6,079 nt of DNA, from contig CAJUES010000102.1 in NCBI GenBank assembly GCA_910585765.1, forward strand, positions 1 to 6,079, read 5' to 3'. Positions 1 through 6,074 of the stretch are shown piece by piece (the stretch's first letter is position 1; the number at the start of each line of letters is the position of its first letter). The notes below the pieces were generated by a model, which saw nothing but the letters and a program-made list of their open reading frames with translations, was not told the origin of the DNA and did not search any database. Position numbers and translations under genes: made by a program. This stretch comes from an uncultured Lachnospiraceae bacterium. Lineage in GTDB: Bacteria; Bacillota; Clostridia; Lachnospirales; Lachnospiraceae.

Positions 1-41
1 TGTTTGTGTGACTGGAGTTCAGACGTGTGCTCTTCCGATCT
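1..41 (+). other. Illumina TruSeq adapter contamination at contig edge
   Basis: Positions 8-41 match all 34 bases of the Illumina multiplexing read-2 adapter, beginning GTGACTGGAGTTC and ending GCTCTTCCGATCT. Read in frame it gives the well-known contaminant peptide GVQTCALPIS. The seven bases before it (TGTTTGT) sit where the sample index lies in the full adapter, so they are probably index sequence (inference). Genuine DNA starts at about 42; base 41, a T, could belong to either side. The join falls inside ricT, directly after a conserved FYFTADG stretch. The assembly was therefore made from reads that were not fully trimmed, and this edge is not a biological junction. Confidence 0.97.
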
Positions 42-406
42 CCATCGGCTGTAAAATAAAACAGCACCTTATTGTTGTCAAACGTGTACTCCGCATCGAT
101 CAGCTTCATCTCGAGATTGTGCTTCTTGATCTTTTCAAGGCAGATCTTGAAGGCATCTTTCTCCTTCTGCTTGTTCGCCGCCTCCTGTTCCATATCGCGT
201 TTCGTCGCGATCCGAAGTACCGGCTTTAGGGGCTGTACGACCCTGTCCTCCTCTATTTCCCTGGGATCTCCCACCACTGTGCCATACTCTATGCCGCGCG
301 CAGTCTCAACGATCACATTGTCTCCACGCTTGATCTCAAACGCCAGCGGATCAAAAAAGTAAATCTTGCCCGCTGTCCGAAATCTCACTCCAATCACTTT
401 CACCAT
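42..406 (-). CDS. ricT: PSP1-domain protein RicT (YaaT), 3' part missing
   Basis: The first 121 codons of a PSP1-family protein are present. The N-terminus MVKVIGVRFRTAGKIYFFDP, the segment VIVETARGIEYGTVVGDP (residues 31-48) and the start of the PSP1 core, ending KVLFYFTADG (113-122), are characteristic of RicT. The family is usually about 270-300 residues, so more than half is missing, including the part expected to carry the iron-sulphur cysteines. In Bacillus, RicT works with RicA and RicF and with RNase Y in mRNA maturation and in sporulation, competence and biofilm control. That role here is inferred from the family. The ATG at 406-404 is preceded by GAGGT about 9 bases upstream. It lies 68 bp after holB, the usual neighbour in Firmicutes. 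The truncation comes from the adapter join at 41/42, not from a mutation. Confidence 0.93.
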
Positions 407-474
407 ATCTATCTACCTCACTATCGCTTTCTATAAAATTCATGTCCGCCTATCGTGCGCCTTCTCCGGGAATC

Positions 475-1584
475 TCATCCCGCCTTCATATCCAGAAACA
501 TCAGCTCCATCGTCAGGTCAAAGTTCACATTTGCCGAAAGCCTGCTCCTTGCCCGGTCGATCGAATGGATGATCTTCTCGATCGCTTCATAGCTGTACCG
601 CCTCGCAGCGCCGGCAATGTCGGAAACCTCCTCCCTGAAAATGATATGGCGCCTGTCCCCATACTGCCCGCACGCCTTATATAATAGCACATCGCGATAC
701 CAGATGAAACACAGATCGAGATAATCGTCCGTGTCAAATTTTTCCTCGGTGATCTTCCTGACCTCGGATGCGATCTGATTGATCTCCATGTCCCGGATGT
801 TTTTCAGGATCCCAAGCACAGACTGTTTCATGTGATCGAATGTCTCGTTGGAGGCAAGCTCGATCGCACGCCCGACATTTCCCCGCGCAAAGGAAGCGCA
901 GATCGCAGCCTTGTAATCCGGTATCTGAATCCTCTGCATGAGATATCTTTTGATCAGATCATCGGAAACCGGCTTTGTGTTCAATGTGACACAGCGGCTC
1001 AGGATGGTCGGGAGCATCGCGTCCGCCCTGGTGGAAAGCAGCAGGATGACCGCATACTCCGGCGGCTCCTCCAACGTCTTTAAGAGCGCATTCTGCGCCT
1101 GCACATTCATTTTCTCCGCCTCGTCTATGATATAGATCTTGTACGCTCCGCTGTACGGCTTGATCGCAATATCCCCATTGACCTGCTGTCTGATATTGTC
1201 AACCGATATCACATTGGGCTTCTCGTGCGTCACATAGATCAGATCCGGGTGGTTTCCGCCGGCTGCCTGTCTGCACGATCTGCACTGATTGCAGGGACGC
1301 ATCCTGACACCTGTGTCATTTTTCTGCCCCGCTGCGCTGTCTGCGCCGCTCCCAAGGTCAAACAAAGAAGTCTGATGCGCCTCCTCCTCCCGTCCGCACT
1401 CACACTGGAGCGCGCGCGCGAAGAGATCTGCGACCATGCGCTTTCCCGACAGTTTTTCCCCCTGTATCAGATAGGCATGTGAAATTTTGTTGTGCTTTAT
1501 GGCACTCTGCAGATTATCCGTGAGCTGCTTCTGTCCCACGACATCACTCCACGTCATGCTCCCGATCCCCGACTCTATTTCCAT
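475..1584 (-). CDS. holB: DNA polymerase III clamp-loader subunit delta-prime
   Basis: This is a 369-residue AAA+ protein of the delta-prime/gamma-tau family, part of the complex that loads the beta sliding clamp during replication. With the start at 1584, residues 42-49 are a degenerate P-loop (GEKLSGKR, with R in place of the usual S/T), typical of the non-hydrolysing delta-prime subunit. Cysteines at 61 and 63 and the CNQCRSC cluster (98-104) form the zinc module. IIDEAEKM (152-159) is the Walker B region, followed by NALLKTLEEPP and the SRC motif (196-198) that supplies the arginine finger. An extra stretch of about 34 residues separates C63 from CNQCRSC and contains QTSLF (71-75). The start at 1584 is chosen for its AAAGGA at six-base spacing. 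A start at 1557 (MTWSDVVGQ) would match many homologues more closely, and an ATG at 1623 would overlap the upstream gene. Confidence 0.95.
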   Translation of the reverse strand: MEIESGIGSMTWSDVVGQKQLTDNLQSAIKHNKISHAYLIQGEKLSGKRMVADLFARALQCECGREEEAHQTSLFDLGSGADSAAGQKNDTGVRMRPCNQCRSCRQAAGGNHPDLIYVTHEKPNVISVDNIRQQVNGDIAIKPYSGAYKIYIIDEAEKMNVQAQNALLKTLEEPPEYAVILLLSTRADAMLPTILSRCVTLNTKPVSDDLIKRYLMQRIQIPDYKAAICASFARGNVGRAIELASNETFDHMKQSVLGILKNIRDMEINQIASEVRKITEEKFDTDDYLDLCFIWYRDVLLYKACGQYGDRRHIIFREEVSDIAGAARRYSYEAIEKIIHSIDRARSRLSANVNFDLTMELMFLDMKAG

Positions 1585-1590
1585 ATCCAT

Positions 1591-1596
1591 TCCTTT
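1591..1596 (-). promoter_or_regulatory. Ribosome binding site deciding the holB start
   Basis: On the minus strand AAAGGA lies just after the stop of the DUF4272 gene; its first base is also the last base of that TGA. It abuts an ATG at 1590 with no spacing, but stands six bases before the ATG at 1584, which is a normal distance. This favours 1584 as the holB start. The upstream stop codon and this site are close enough for translational coupling. Confidence 0.65.
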
Positions 1597-2303
1597 CAGG
1601 TGTTTGTGGACACATTGTCCCAATCGTCGGCGCCATCCGCATCGATCAGCCAGTTCAACCCGCAGTGCCGCTCGAACACCACATCGGGATTCAGCCCTGC
1701 CGGCACTTCCTCCTCATGGATGCGCGCCTCCACGCACGCCCAGTCATATCGGAAGATCAGATCCGCCTCATCCAGTATCTCCGAGATATCCCGCAGCCGG
1801 ATCTTTGCCATGAACGCCTCCATGCTATCGCAGTCCGCAACAACATTGATCGCAAAATCACAGTCGCAGGCATCCGCAGGATAGTCCAGCCTCTCCACAA
1901 TGCCAAGCGCCCACAGCAGCACCCAGTACGCCTCGTATTTCCACGTCATACTGCAGAATTCCTGGTCCGTGCACTTCTCCCGGAATACCTTTCGTTCCTT
2001 GTGTGTCAGAAACCCTTCCACGCCAAACTCGGCAAGCTTGTCGCCAAAGAATTTCCGGCTCTTTTTCAGGCTCGACCGCCCGCTGGACGCATCGCACGCC
2101 ACCTGGATCGCAAGCAGGCACGCCACCGCACGCCCCGCGATCTCATCGGCAGTTCGGATCCTGACGCGGTCCGATGTCTCGATCACAGGAAGATGCTCTA
2201 TGTAGGGAACATTGTGTGCCCTCAGTATCTCTATGGAACGCTGTCTACGCATCTGTGCCTCCTGGCTGCCCTTCTCCCTATCCTTTTCATTCACTAACTG
2301 CAT
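1596..2303 (-). CDS. DUF4272 domain-containing protein
   Basis: A 235-residue protein that I recognise as DUF4272. It begins with a charged, basic N-terminal stretch followed by RSIEILRAHNVPYIEHLPVI (22-41). The signature blocks are RTADEIAGRAVACLLAIQVA (50-69), the MTWKYEAYWVLLWALGIVERL core (119-139), ILDEADLIFRYDWACVEARI (176-195) and the C-terminal ERHCGLNWLI (211-220). No signal peptide or clear transmembrane segment is seen; the hydrophobic WVLLWALG block is part of the family fold. Function is unknown, and DUF4272 proteins occur in many contexts. The ATG at 2303 has a strong GGAGG seven bases upstream. It sits between yaaR (45 bp before) and holB (11 bp after), so it is co-expressed with replication genes. 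The tail (DADGADDWDN) is acidic. Confidence 0.88.
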   Translation of the reverse strand: MQLVNEKDREKGSQEAQMRRQRSIEILRAHNVPYIEHLPVIETSDRVRIRTADEIAGRAVACLLAIQVACDASSGRSSLKKSRKFFGDKLAEFGVEGFLTHKERKVFREKCTDQEFCSMTWKYEAYWVLLWALGIVERLDYPADACDCDFAINVVADCDSMEAFMAKIRLRDISEILDEADLIFRYDWACVEARIHEEEVPAGLNPDVVFERHCGLNWLIDADGADDWDNVSTNT

Positions 2304-2348
2304 ATTACATCCTCCAAACGCTCCCGATTGCCTGATGCCGCGGCATAA

Positions 2349-2789
2349 CTATGCAAAAATATCAAGCAGCAGCCCCCGTATCTCATCGACCCTGGCAAGT
2401 ATCGCGATCTTGTCGCTCTCCTCGTTCACCAGTTCCTGCGCAAGCTCATCCAATTTCTCATCCACGAGCCTGATGATCCCGTATACCCTGTGCCTGCCGC
2501 GCCTGTCCAAAAAGTTTTCCCTGGAAAACTTGTGGGAGCGATTCACGATCTCGTTCATAAATTCTTTGATCAACGTGCGGTATCTGCGCATGTCCCGCAC
2601 ATCCATGCGCTTGACGATCTTGTCACCCTGCATCACGATCTCTTCCATCATGAGGTTCAACCGCTCCGCGAGTCCCGCCTCCTCGATATTGCTCGCCAGC
2701 ATGAACTTGAACGAATCATCCGTTGGCTGCGCTGTCTGTGTCTGCTGTACCGGCACCGTCTGCTGTATCTCATTTACCTTAAAATCCAT
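2349..2789 (-). CDS. yaaR: YaaR family protein (DUF327)
   Basis: A 146-residue protein matching the YaaR/DUF327 family. A short, variable, glutamine- and threonine-rich N-terminus (residues 8-22) leads into a predicted all-helical body: FKFMLASNIEEAGLAERL, MMEEIVMQGDKIVKRMDVRD (47-66) and YRTLIKEFMNEIV (70-82). It ends in the hallmark VDEIRGLLLDIF (134-145). Its function is not established. In Firmicutes the gene sits beside holB and ricT, as here. It starts at an ATG with GTGGGGTGA about seven bases upstream, 16 bp after the stop of the kinase gene, consistent with co-transcription. Length is typical of the family, and no transmembrane segment is seen. Confidence 0.92.
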   Translation of the reverse strand: MDFKVNEIQQTVPVQQTQTAQPTDDSFKFMLASNIEEAGLAERLNLMMEEIVMQGDKIVKRMDVRDMRRYRTLIKEFMNEIVNRSHKFSRENFLDRRGRHRVYGIIRLVDEKLDELAQELVNEESDKIAILARVDEIRGLLLDIFA

Positions 2790-2805
2790 CTATCTATCAC
2801 CCCAC

Positions 2806-3453
2806 TCATGCATTGCGCAGATCCTTCCTTTCCCGGCTCACTGCCAGATCGGCAGGATCAGCCGCCTTTTGATGCGCTGCTATATACGCCTCCACTTTGT
2901 CCAGACAGCTGTCCAGGTCTTGATTGTCAAATTTTACAGTGATTCCGGCCCGCTCAAGATTGTCCGGTGAAAAGTCCTTCCCATCCGCTATATAGCGCCT
3001 GCACATTTCCTCATACTTTGGCTGGCTCTGTTTTTTCTCGCGCTCGAGCGCACGGGACAGCCGCTCCCCGTCATCGAGGTCGATGTAGACAGGAACCACC
3101 CTGTTTTCGCCGAAATAATCCCTTATCTTTGTGTAGGATTCCAACGTTCCGATAACCAGATAGTCATTTTCATCCAGATCGATCTGGCTGTCCTTTGCCA
3201 TAAAATAGTACCACACGCCATAGACCGTGTCGTAGGCGCGGCACTCGATAATACTGTTTTCCTCCTGCAGCCGGCTCAGCCTCTCCGTTGTCGTAAAGTG
3301 ATATTCCACACCTTCCTGCTCCCCTGCGCGGATCGGCCGTGTCGTGTAGGGAACGATCCGCTTCAAGTGAAGAGACAGATTCTCCAAAAGCCTCTTATAA
3401 ATCGTGTCTTTTCCCGATGAACTTTTTCCCACGATACAAAAAATGCTACCCAT
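2806..3453 (-). CDS. Guanylate-kinase-like P-loop kinase, divergent
   Basis: A 215-residue protein of the guanylate kinase fold, which normally phosphorylates GMP to GDP with ATP. It has an N-terminal P-loop GKSSSGKDT (9-17) and a recognisable GMP-binding segment, PYTTRPIRAGEQEGVEYHF (35-53), close to the canonical TTRxPRxGExxGxxYxF. It departs from housekeeping Gmk in three ways. The P-loop is GKSSSGKD rather than GPSGxGKS/G. The usual FLEHAEVxGNxYGT region reads IIECRAYDTVYGVWYYF (68-84). The conserved DxDxQG block is replaced by VIGTLESYTKI (100-110). It may be a second Gmk paralogue with altered specificity, or a standard Gmk that has drifted. The C-terminus is charged and probably flexible. 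The ATG at 3453 follows AAAGGGG by five bases. It lies 74 bp after pyk and 16 bp before yaaR. Confidence 0.83.
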   Translation of the reverse strand: MGSIFCIVGKSSSGKDTIYKRLLENLSLHLKRIVPYTTRPIRAGEQEGVEYHFTTTERLSRLQEENSIIECRAYDTVYGVWYYFMAKDSQIDLDENDYLVIGTLESYTKIRDYFGENRVVPVYIDLDDGERLSRALEREKKQSQPKYEEMCRRYIADGKDFSPDNLERAGITVKFDNQDLDSCLDKVEAYIAAHQKAADPADLAVSRERKDLRNA

Positions 3454-3527
3454 CAGTTCCCCTTTTTACTGTGTATTAGCCGCAGGCTTGAGACAGTGCG
3501 TTTCGCCGCGATCACAAAGCGCAAGCA

Positions 3528-4946
3528 CTACACTTCCACAACGCGCACCATATTGGTGTTGCCGGCAACGCCAAGCGGTACGCCTGCAGTTATCACAACC
3601 TTGTCTCCATGACTGATCAGCCCCGCATCTACGCTCGCCTGCACCGCTGCATTGAACAGTTCCTCCGTGTCGTCTACCTTCTTGATCAGCAACGGGCTGA
3701 CGCCGAACATCAATGACATCTGGCGGTATACCATCTCCTCCACCGCACAGCCGATCACCTTGCACCCCGGCTGGTACTTTGATATCATGCCTGCCGTAAA
3801 TCCGGACATCGTCACCGTGATGATCGCCTTTGCTTTCAGATCCATAGCCGTAGTACAGCAGGCATGGCAGATTGCGGTCGTCACTTCCTCGTTGTTCACC
3901 CAATTGTGGCTTCTCTCCCGCAGTCTGTCCTCATAGCAGATATCCTGCTCCGTGCGCTCCGCGATCCTGCTCATCGTTTTCACAGCCTCGATCGGGTATG
4001 CTCCGGCAGCGCTCTCCCCGCTCAGCATGATCGCAGAAGTGCCATCATAGATCGCATTCGCCACATCTGTCGTCTCCGCCCTCGTCGGTCTCGGATTCTT
4101 GATCATCGAGTCCAGCATCTGCGTCGCCGTTATGACAATCTTCCCAAGCTGCAGCGCTTTTTTGATCATCTCCTTCTGCAGGATCGGTACTTCTTCAAGC
4201 GGGATCTCGACTCCCATATCCCCTCTTGCCACCATGATGCCGTCAGAAACCTCAAGGATCTCATCGAGGTTGTCGATACCCTGCATGTTCTCGATCTTGG
4301 AGATCACCTTCATTCTGCCGCCGTTCTCCCTGATCAGTTCCCTGACTGCCAGAACATCAGCCGCACACCGCACAAACGACGCCGCAAGATAATCATAGCC
4401 CATCTTCACACCAAATAAGATATCATCCCTGTCGACATCGCTGATATAAGGCATCGACAGGATCGCACCCGGCACATTGATCCCCTTATGATTCGACACA
4501 TAGCCTCCATTGATCACTTCACATACAATGTCCATATCTTCGATCGCCCTGATCGTAAGCTCGATCAGTCCGTCATCGATCAGTATATTTTTGCCCACCT
4601 CGACATCACTTTTCAAATTTTTGTACGATATTGCTGCCCTGTCTGCAGTGCCCATGATCTCCTCAGTCGTAAGCCGGAAGGTCGCGCCTGTCTCAAGATA
4701 AACCTTTCCGCCCTCAAAATCTCTCAGTCTGATCTCGGGCCCCTTCGTGTCCTGCATCGTCGCAAGCGGAAGCCCTAACTCCGCCGCAGCTTTTCTCGCC
4801 CTCTCCAGCTTCATCTGATGCTCCGCATGATCACCGTGTGAAAAATTAAATCTCGCCACATTCATCCCCGCAAGAAGCAGCTCTTTAAGCTTCTCTTCAC
4901 TCTCGGATACCGGTCCAATGGTACAGATAATTTTCGTTTTTCTCAT
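3528..4946 (-). CDS. pyk: Pyruvate kinase
   Basis: A 472-residue pyruvate kinase, the last step of glycolysis, converting phosphoenolpyruvate and ADP to pyruvate and ATP. Visible landmarks: RKTKIICTIGP at the N-terminus; ARFNFSHG (31-38) with the substrate-binding Arg and the K+-site Asn and Ser; DTKGPEIR (66-73); the B domain ending DDGLIELTI; the catalytic lysine in VISKIENMQG (Lys217); the metal-binding MVARGDMGVEIP (238-249); and ITATQMLDSM followed by NPRPTRAE. The C-terminal domain is complete, ending NTNMVRVVEV. It lacks the extra PEP-utiliser-like domain found in Bacillus-type enzymes of about 585 residues. An ATG 21 bases further upstream (4967) is less likely, because the Shine-Dalgarno would then lie inside the gene. 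All catalytic motifs are intact. Confidence 0.98.
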   Translation of the reverse strand: MRKTKIICTIGPVSESEEKLKELLLAGMNVARFNFSHGDHAEHQMKLERARKAAAELGLPLATMQDTKGPEIRLRDFEGGKVYLETGATFRLTTEEIMGTADRAAISYKNLKSDVEVGKNILIDDGLIELTIRAIEDMDIVCEVINGGYVSNHKGINVPGAILSMPYISDVDRDDILFGVKMGYDYLAASFVRCAADVLAVRELIRENGGRMKVISKIENMQGIDNLDEILEVSDGIMVARGDMGVEIPLEEVPILQKEMIKKALQLGKIVITATQMLDSMIKNPRPTRAETTDVANAIYDGTSAIMLSGESAAGAYPIEAVKTMSRIAERTEQDICYEDRLRERSHNWVNNEEVTTAICHACCTTAMDLKAKAIITVTMSGFTAGMISKYQPGCKVIGCAVEEMVYRQMSLMFGVSPLLIKKVDDTEELFNAAVQASVDAGLISHGDKVVITAGVPLGVAGNTNMVRVVEV

Positions 4947-4957
4947 AAAAATCCGAA

Positions 4958-4965
4958 TCCTTTCC
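4958..4965 (-). promoter_or_regulatory. Ribosome binding site of pyk
   Basis: GGAAAGGA on the minus strand ends 11 bases before the ATG at 4946. The spacing is slightly long but workable. It selects the MRKTKIICTIGP start over the ATG at 4967, which overlaps this site. Confidence 0.6.
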
Positions 4966-5030
4966 ATTCTGTTTTTATATTAGCTACTTTATATTTTCTT
5001 TTTACATTTTTTTATTTTATACTTTATATC

Positions 5031-5059
5031 CTTATACGCGATGTCTTCCGATGCTTTAA
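5031..5059 (-). promoter_or_regulatory. Candidate promoter for pyk
   Basis: In the AT-rich gap before pyk, the minus strand has TATAAG (5036-5031, 5 of 6 to the -10 consensus) with TTAAAG (5059-5054, only 3 of 6 to the -35) at 17-base spacing. Further TATAAA-like words lie just downstream, so the exact -10 is ambiguous. A start here would leave an untranslated leader of about 80 bases. No terminator with a T-run is evident after the HD-domain gene, so read-through into pyk is also possible. Confidence 0.3.
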
Positions 5060-5090
5060 CTCCCGGCATCGCAACTCATGTCACGCCTGG

Positions 5091-5609
5091 CTATGCCGCC
5101 CCGTGGTCTGAGACACGCATATAGGCATACTTTCCCTTTGCCCTGTGCTGATGGATCCTGCCCTTCTGAATATAAAACGTTTCCAGCAAAGAGCAGTATT
5201 TATCTGCCGTTGTCACGATCCATGCCTCCCTGCACATAGGCGGAATCACTGTGAGCGGCCACATATGCTTTATGATGATATCCTGCTGTCTCGGTGATAA
5301 ATGGTATTCTTTCCGCGCATTGTACAAAGCCCTCGCCGGATGAAAAAATCCGTGCAGCCTATGAGAATTTACCTTGTCACTCTTGTGCCAGTCGTACAGG
5401 AAATAATCGTGGAGCAGTGCCCCCCTGATCAAATCCCTCGTGTTGCACCTGATCTTAAATCTGTCCCGGATGTACAAACTTGCCTTTGCGACATTGATAC
5501 AATGTTCCTGCACCGACATATTTCCATGTTGGATATATTCTTTGGTGCTCTTAAAATTGTCCGACTCAAAAATATCATTTGCATATTTTTTCAATTCATA
5601 CTCATACAT
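5091..5609 (-). CDS. HD-domain metal-dependent phosphohydrolase
   Basis: A 172-residue single-domain HD-superfamily protein. The metal-binding set is present: H36 in SVQEHCINVA, H67-D68 in GALLHDYFLYDW, and D136 in IVTTADKYCS. Extra histidines at H86/H90 (LHGFFHPARAL) and H115 (IIIKHMWPLT) could make a second metal site. HD proteins hydrolyse phosphate esters such as nucleotides, cyclic nucleotides or (p)ppGpp, but the substrate here cannot be read from the sequence. Similar small proteins are common in Lachnospiraceae. No signal peptide or transmembrane segment is seen. The ATG at 5609 is preceded by GTGGGAG at eight-base spacing. It stands alone between the tRNA terminator and pyk, with a leader of nearly 200 bases if the candidate upstream promoter is right. 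Confidence 0.88.
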   Translation of the reverse strand: MYEYELKKYANDIFESDNFKSTKEYIQHGNMSVQEHCINVAKASLYIRDRFKIRCNTRDLIRGALLHDYFLYDWHKSDKVNSHRLHGFFHPARALYNARKEYHLSPRQQDIIIKHMWPLTVIPPMCREAWIVTTADKYCSLLETFYIQKGRIHQHRAKGKYAYMRVSDHGAA

Positions 5610-5645
5610 ATGTTTTCTCCCACTTTCACATCACTTCCGTTTTCC

Positions 5646-5750
5646 GTACATTCCTGTACAGCCCCTAAGGAACTGCAGGAAAAATGTTTCTACAGTTCCT
5701 GGAGCGTGTTTCAATATTCATTCCTGCCATTCATTTTTCAAACACGCTCT
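5646..5750. repeat. Palindromic element with three tandem hairpins
   Basis: Three inverted repeats lie end to end in the gap upstream of the HD gene. The first is a small GTACA/TGTAC stem with a four-base loop (5646-5659). The second is an 8-bp stem AGGAACTG (5668-5675) with CAGTTCCT (5693-5700), extended after one mismatch by five more pairs to a five-base loop. The third is a perfect 10-bp stem GAGCGTGTTT (5702-5711) with AAACACGCTC (5740-5749) around a 28-base loop holding the direct repeat ATTCATT twice (5716-5722, 5729-5735). None has a T-run on either strand, so they are not ordinary terminators. The arrangement suggests a REP/MITE-like element or a structured leader. Copy number elsewhere in the genome cannot be seen here. 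Confidence 0.55.
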
Positions 5751-5802
5751 AAAATCCACACTGCTAAAATATGTCACATGCCGCAACGTTGATCCGAATT
5801 AC

Positions 5803-5811
5803 ATTCTATCA
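5803..5811 (-). promoter_or_regulatory. Candidate extended -10 promoter for the HD gene
   Basis: The minus strand reads TGATAGAAT, an extended -10 (TGn plus TAGAAT, 5 of 6). The 17-base-upstream position is only T-rich, without a good -35. It lies downstream of the tRNA terminator, so it could drive the HD-domain gene with a leader of about 190 bases carrying the hairpin element. An alternative reading is TTGAAC with TATATG at 17-base spacing just upstream. Confidence 0.35.
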
Positions 5812-5867
5812 TATATCCGATCAAGAAAAAAGGTTCAAAAGAAATTTATCTAAAAGAAATTTGTAAC

Positions 5868-5890
5868 AAAAAAACACGCTATGCAGCGTG
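5868..5890 (-). terminator. Rho-independent terminator of the tRNA operon
   Basis: On the minus strand a perfect 6-bp stem CACGCT/AGCGTG with a GCAT loop is followed directly by seven T residues. It lies 32 bases after the 3' end of tRNA-Phe and closes the fMet-Phe transcript. The 9-mer AGCGTGTTT at its 3' side also occurs on the same strand in the third hairpin at 5748-5740. Confidence 0.85.
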
Positions 5891-5922
5891 CTCCATACAT
5901 CATATCACTCAGACATCACAAA

Positions 5923-5995
<73 letters not shown>

Positions 5996-6000
5996 AGAAA

Positions 6001-6074
6001 TAGCGGGGATAGGATTTGAACCTATGACCTTCGGGTTATGAGCCCGACGAGCTTCCAGACTGCTCCACCCCGCG
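6001..6074 (-). tRNA. Initiator tRNA-fMet (CAT)
   Basis: A 74-base tRNA with a CAT anticodon in a stem-loop GGGCTCATAACCC. The three consecutive G-C pairs next to the loop are the hallmark of the bacterial initiator. The acceptor begins CGCGGGG and its partner strand is CCCCGC followed by T, leaving position 1 (C) opposite position 72 (U) unpaired. A 1-72 mismatch is the formylation determinant. The commoner bacterial mismatch is C with A. The T-arm is ATAGG/CCTAT around TTCAAAT. CCA is not encoded. This is probably the first visible member of a tRNA operon whose promoter lies beyond the right edge. Confidence 0.95.

Noticed and set aside
8..229. Plus-strand reading frame starting in the adapter
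   Set aside because: It begins with the adapter-derived GVQTCALPIS peptide, and the rest is antisense to ricT.
1665..2297. A 210-codon plus-strand open frame
   Set aside because: It is the antisense shadow of the DUF4272 gene, which has a recognisable family signature and a strong Shine-Dalgarno. The shadow protein has no recognisable domain.
407..2805. Similar GATAGATA-type sequence before the start codons of ricT and yaaR
   Set aside because: The match is short and lies in AT-rich ribosome-binding regions. Two copies are not enough to claim a regulatory motif.
2212..2970. A 252-codon plus-strand open frame across yaaR and the kinase gene
   Set aside because: It runs antisense over two recognised genes and their junction. 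Its Ser/Ile/Leu-rich composition is typical of reverse-strand translation.
3495..3529. Short inverted repeat AGTGC/GCACT after pyk as a terminator
   Set aside because: The stem is five bases with a 25-base loop and lacks a T-run. It also overlaps the pyk stop codon.
3864..4418. Plus-strand open frame rich in His and Arg within pyk
   Set aside because: It lies wholly antisense to catalytic parts of pyruvate kinase; no domain is recognised.
5049..5071. Inverted repeat CGATGC/GCATCG after the HD gene as a terminator
   Set aside because: It has only six pairs, an 11-base loop and no T-run on either strand.
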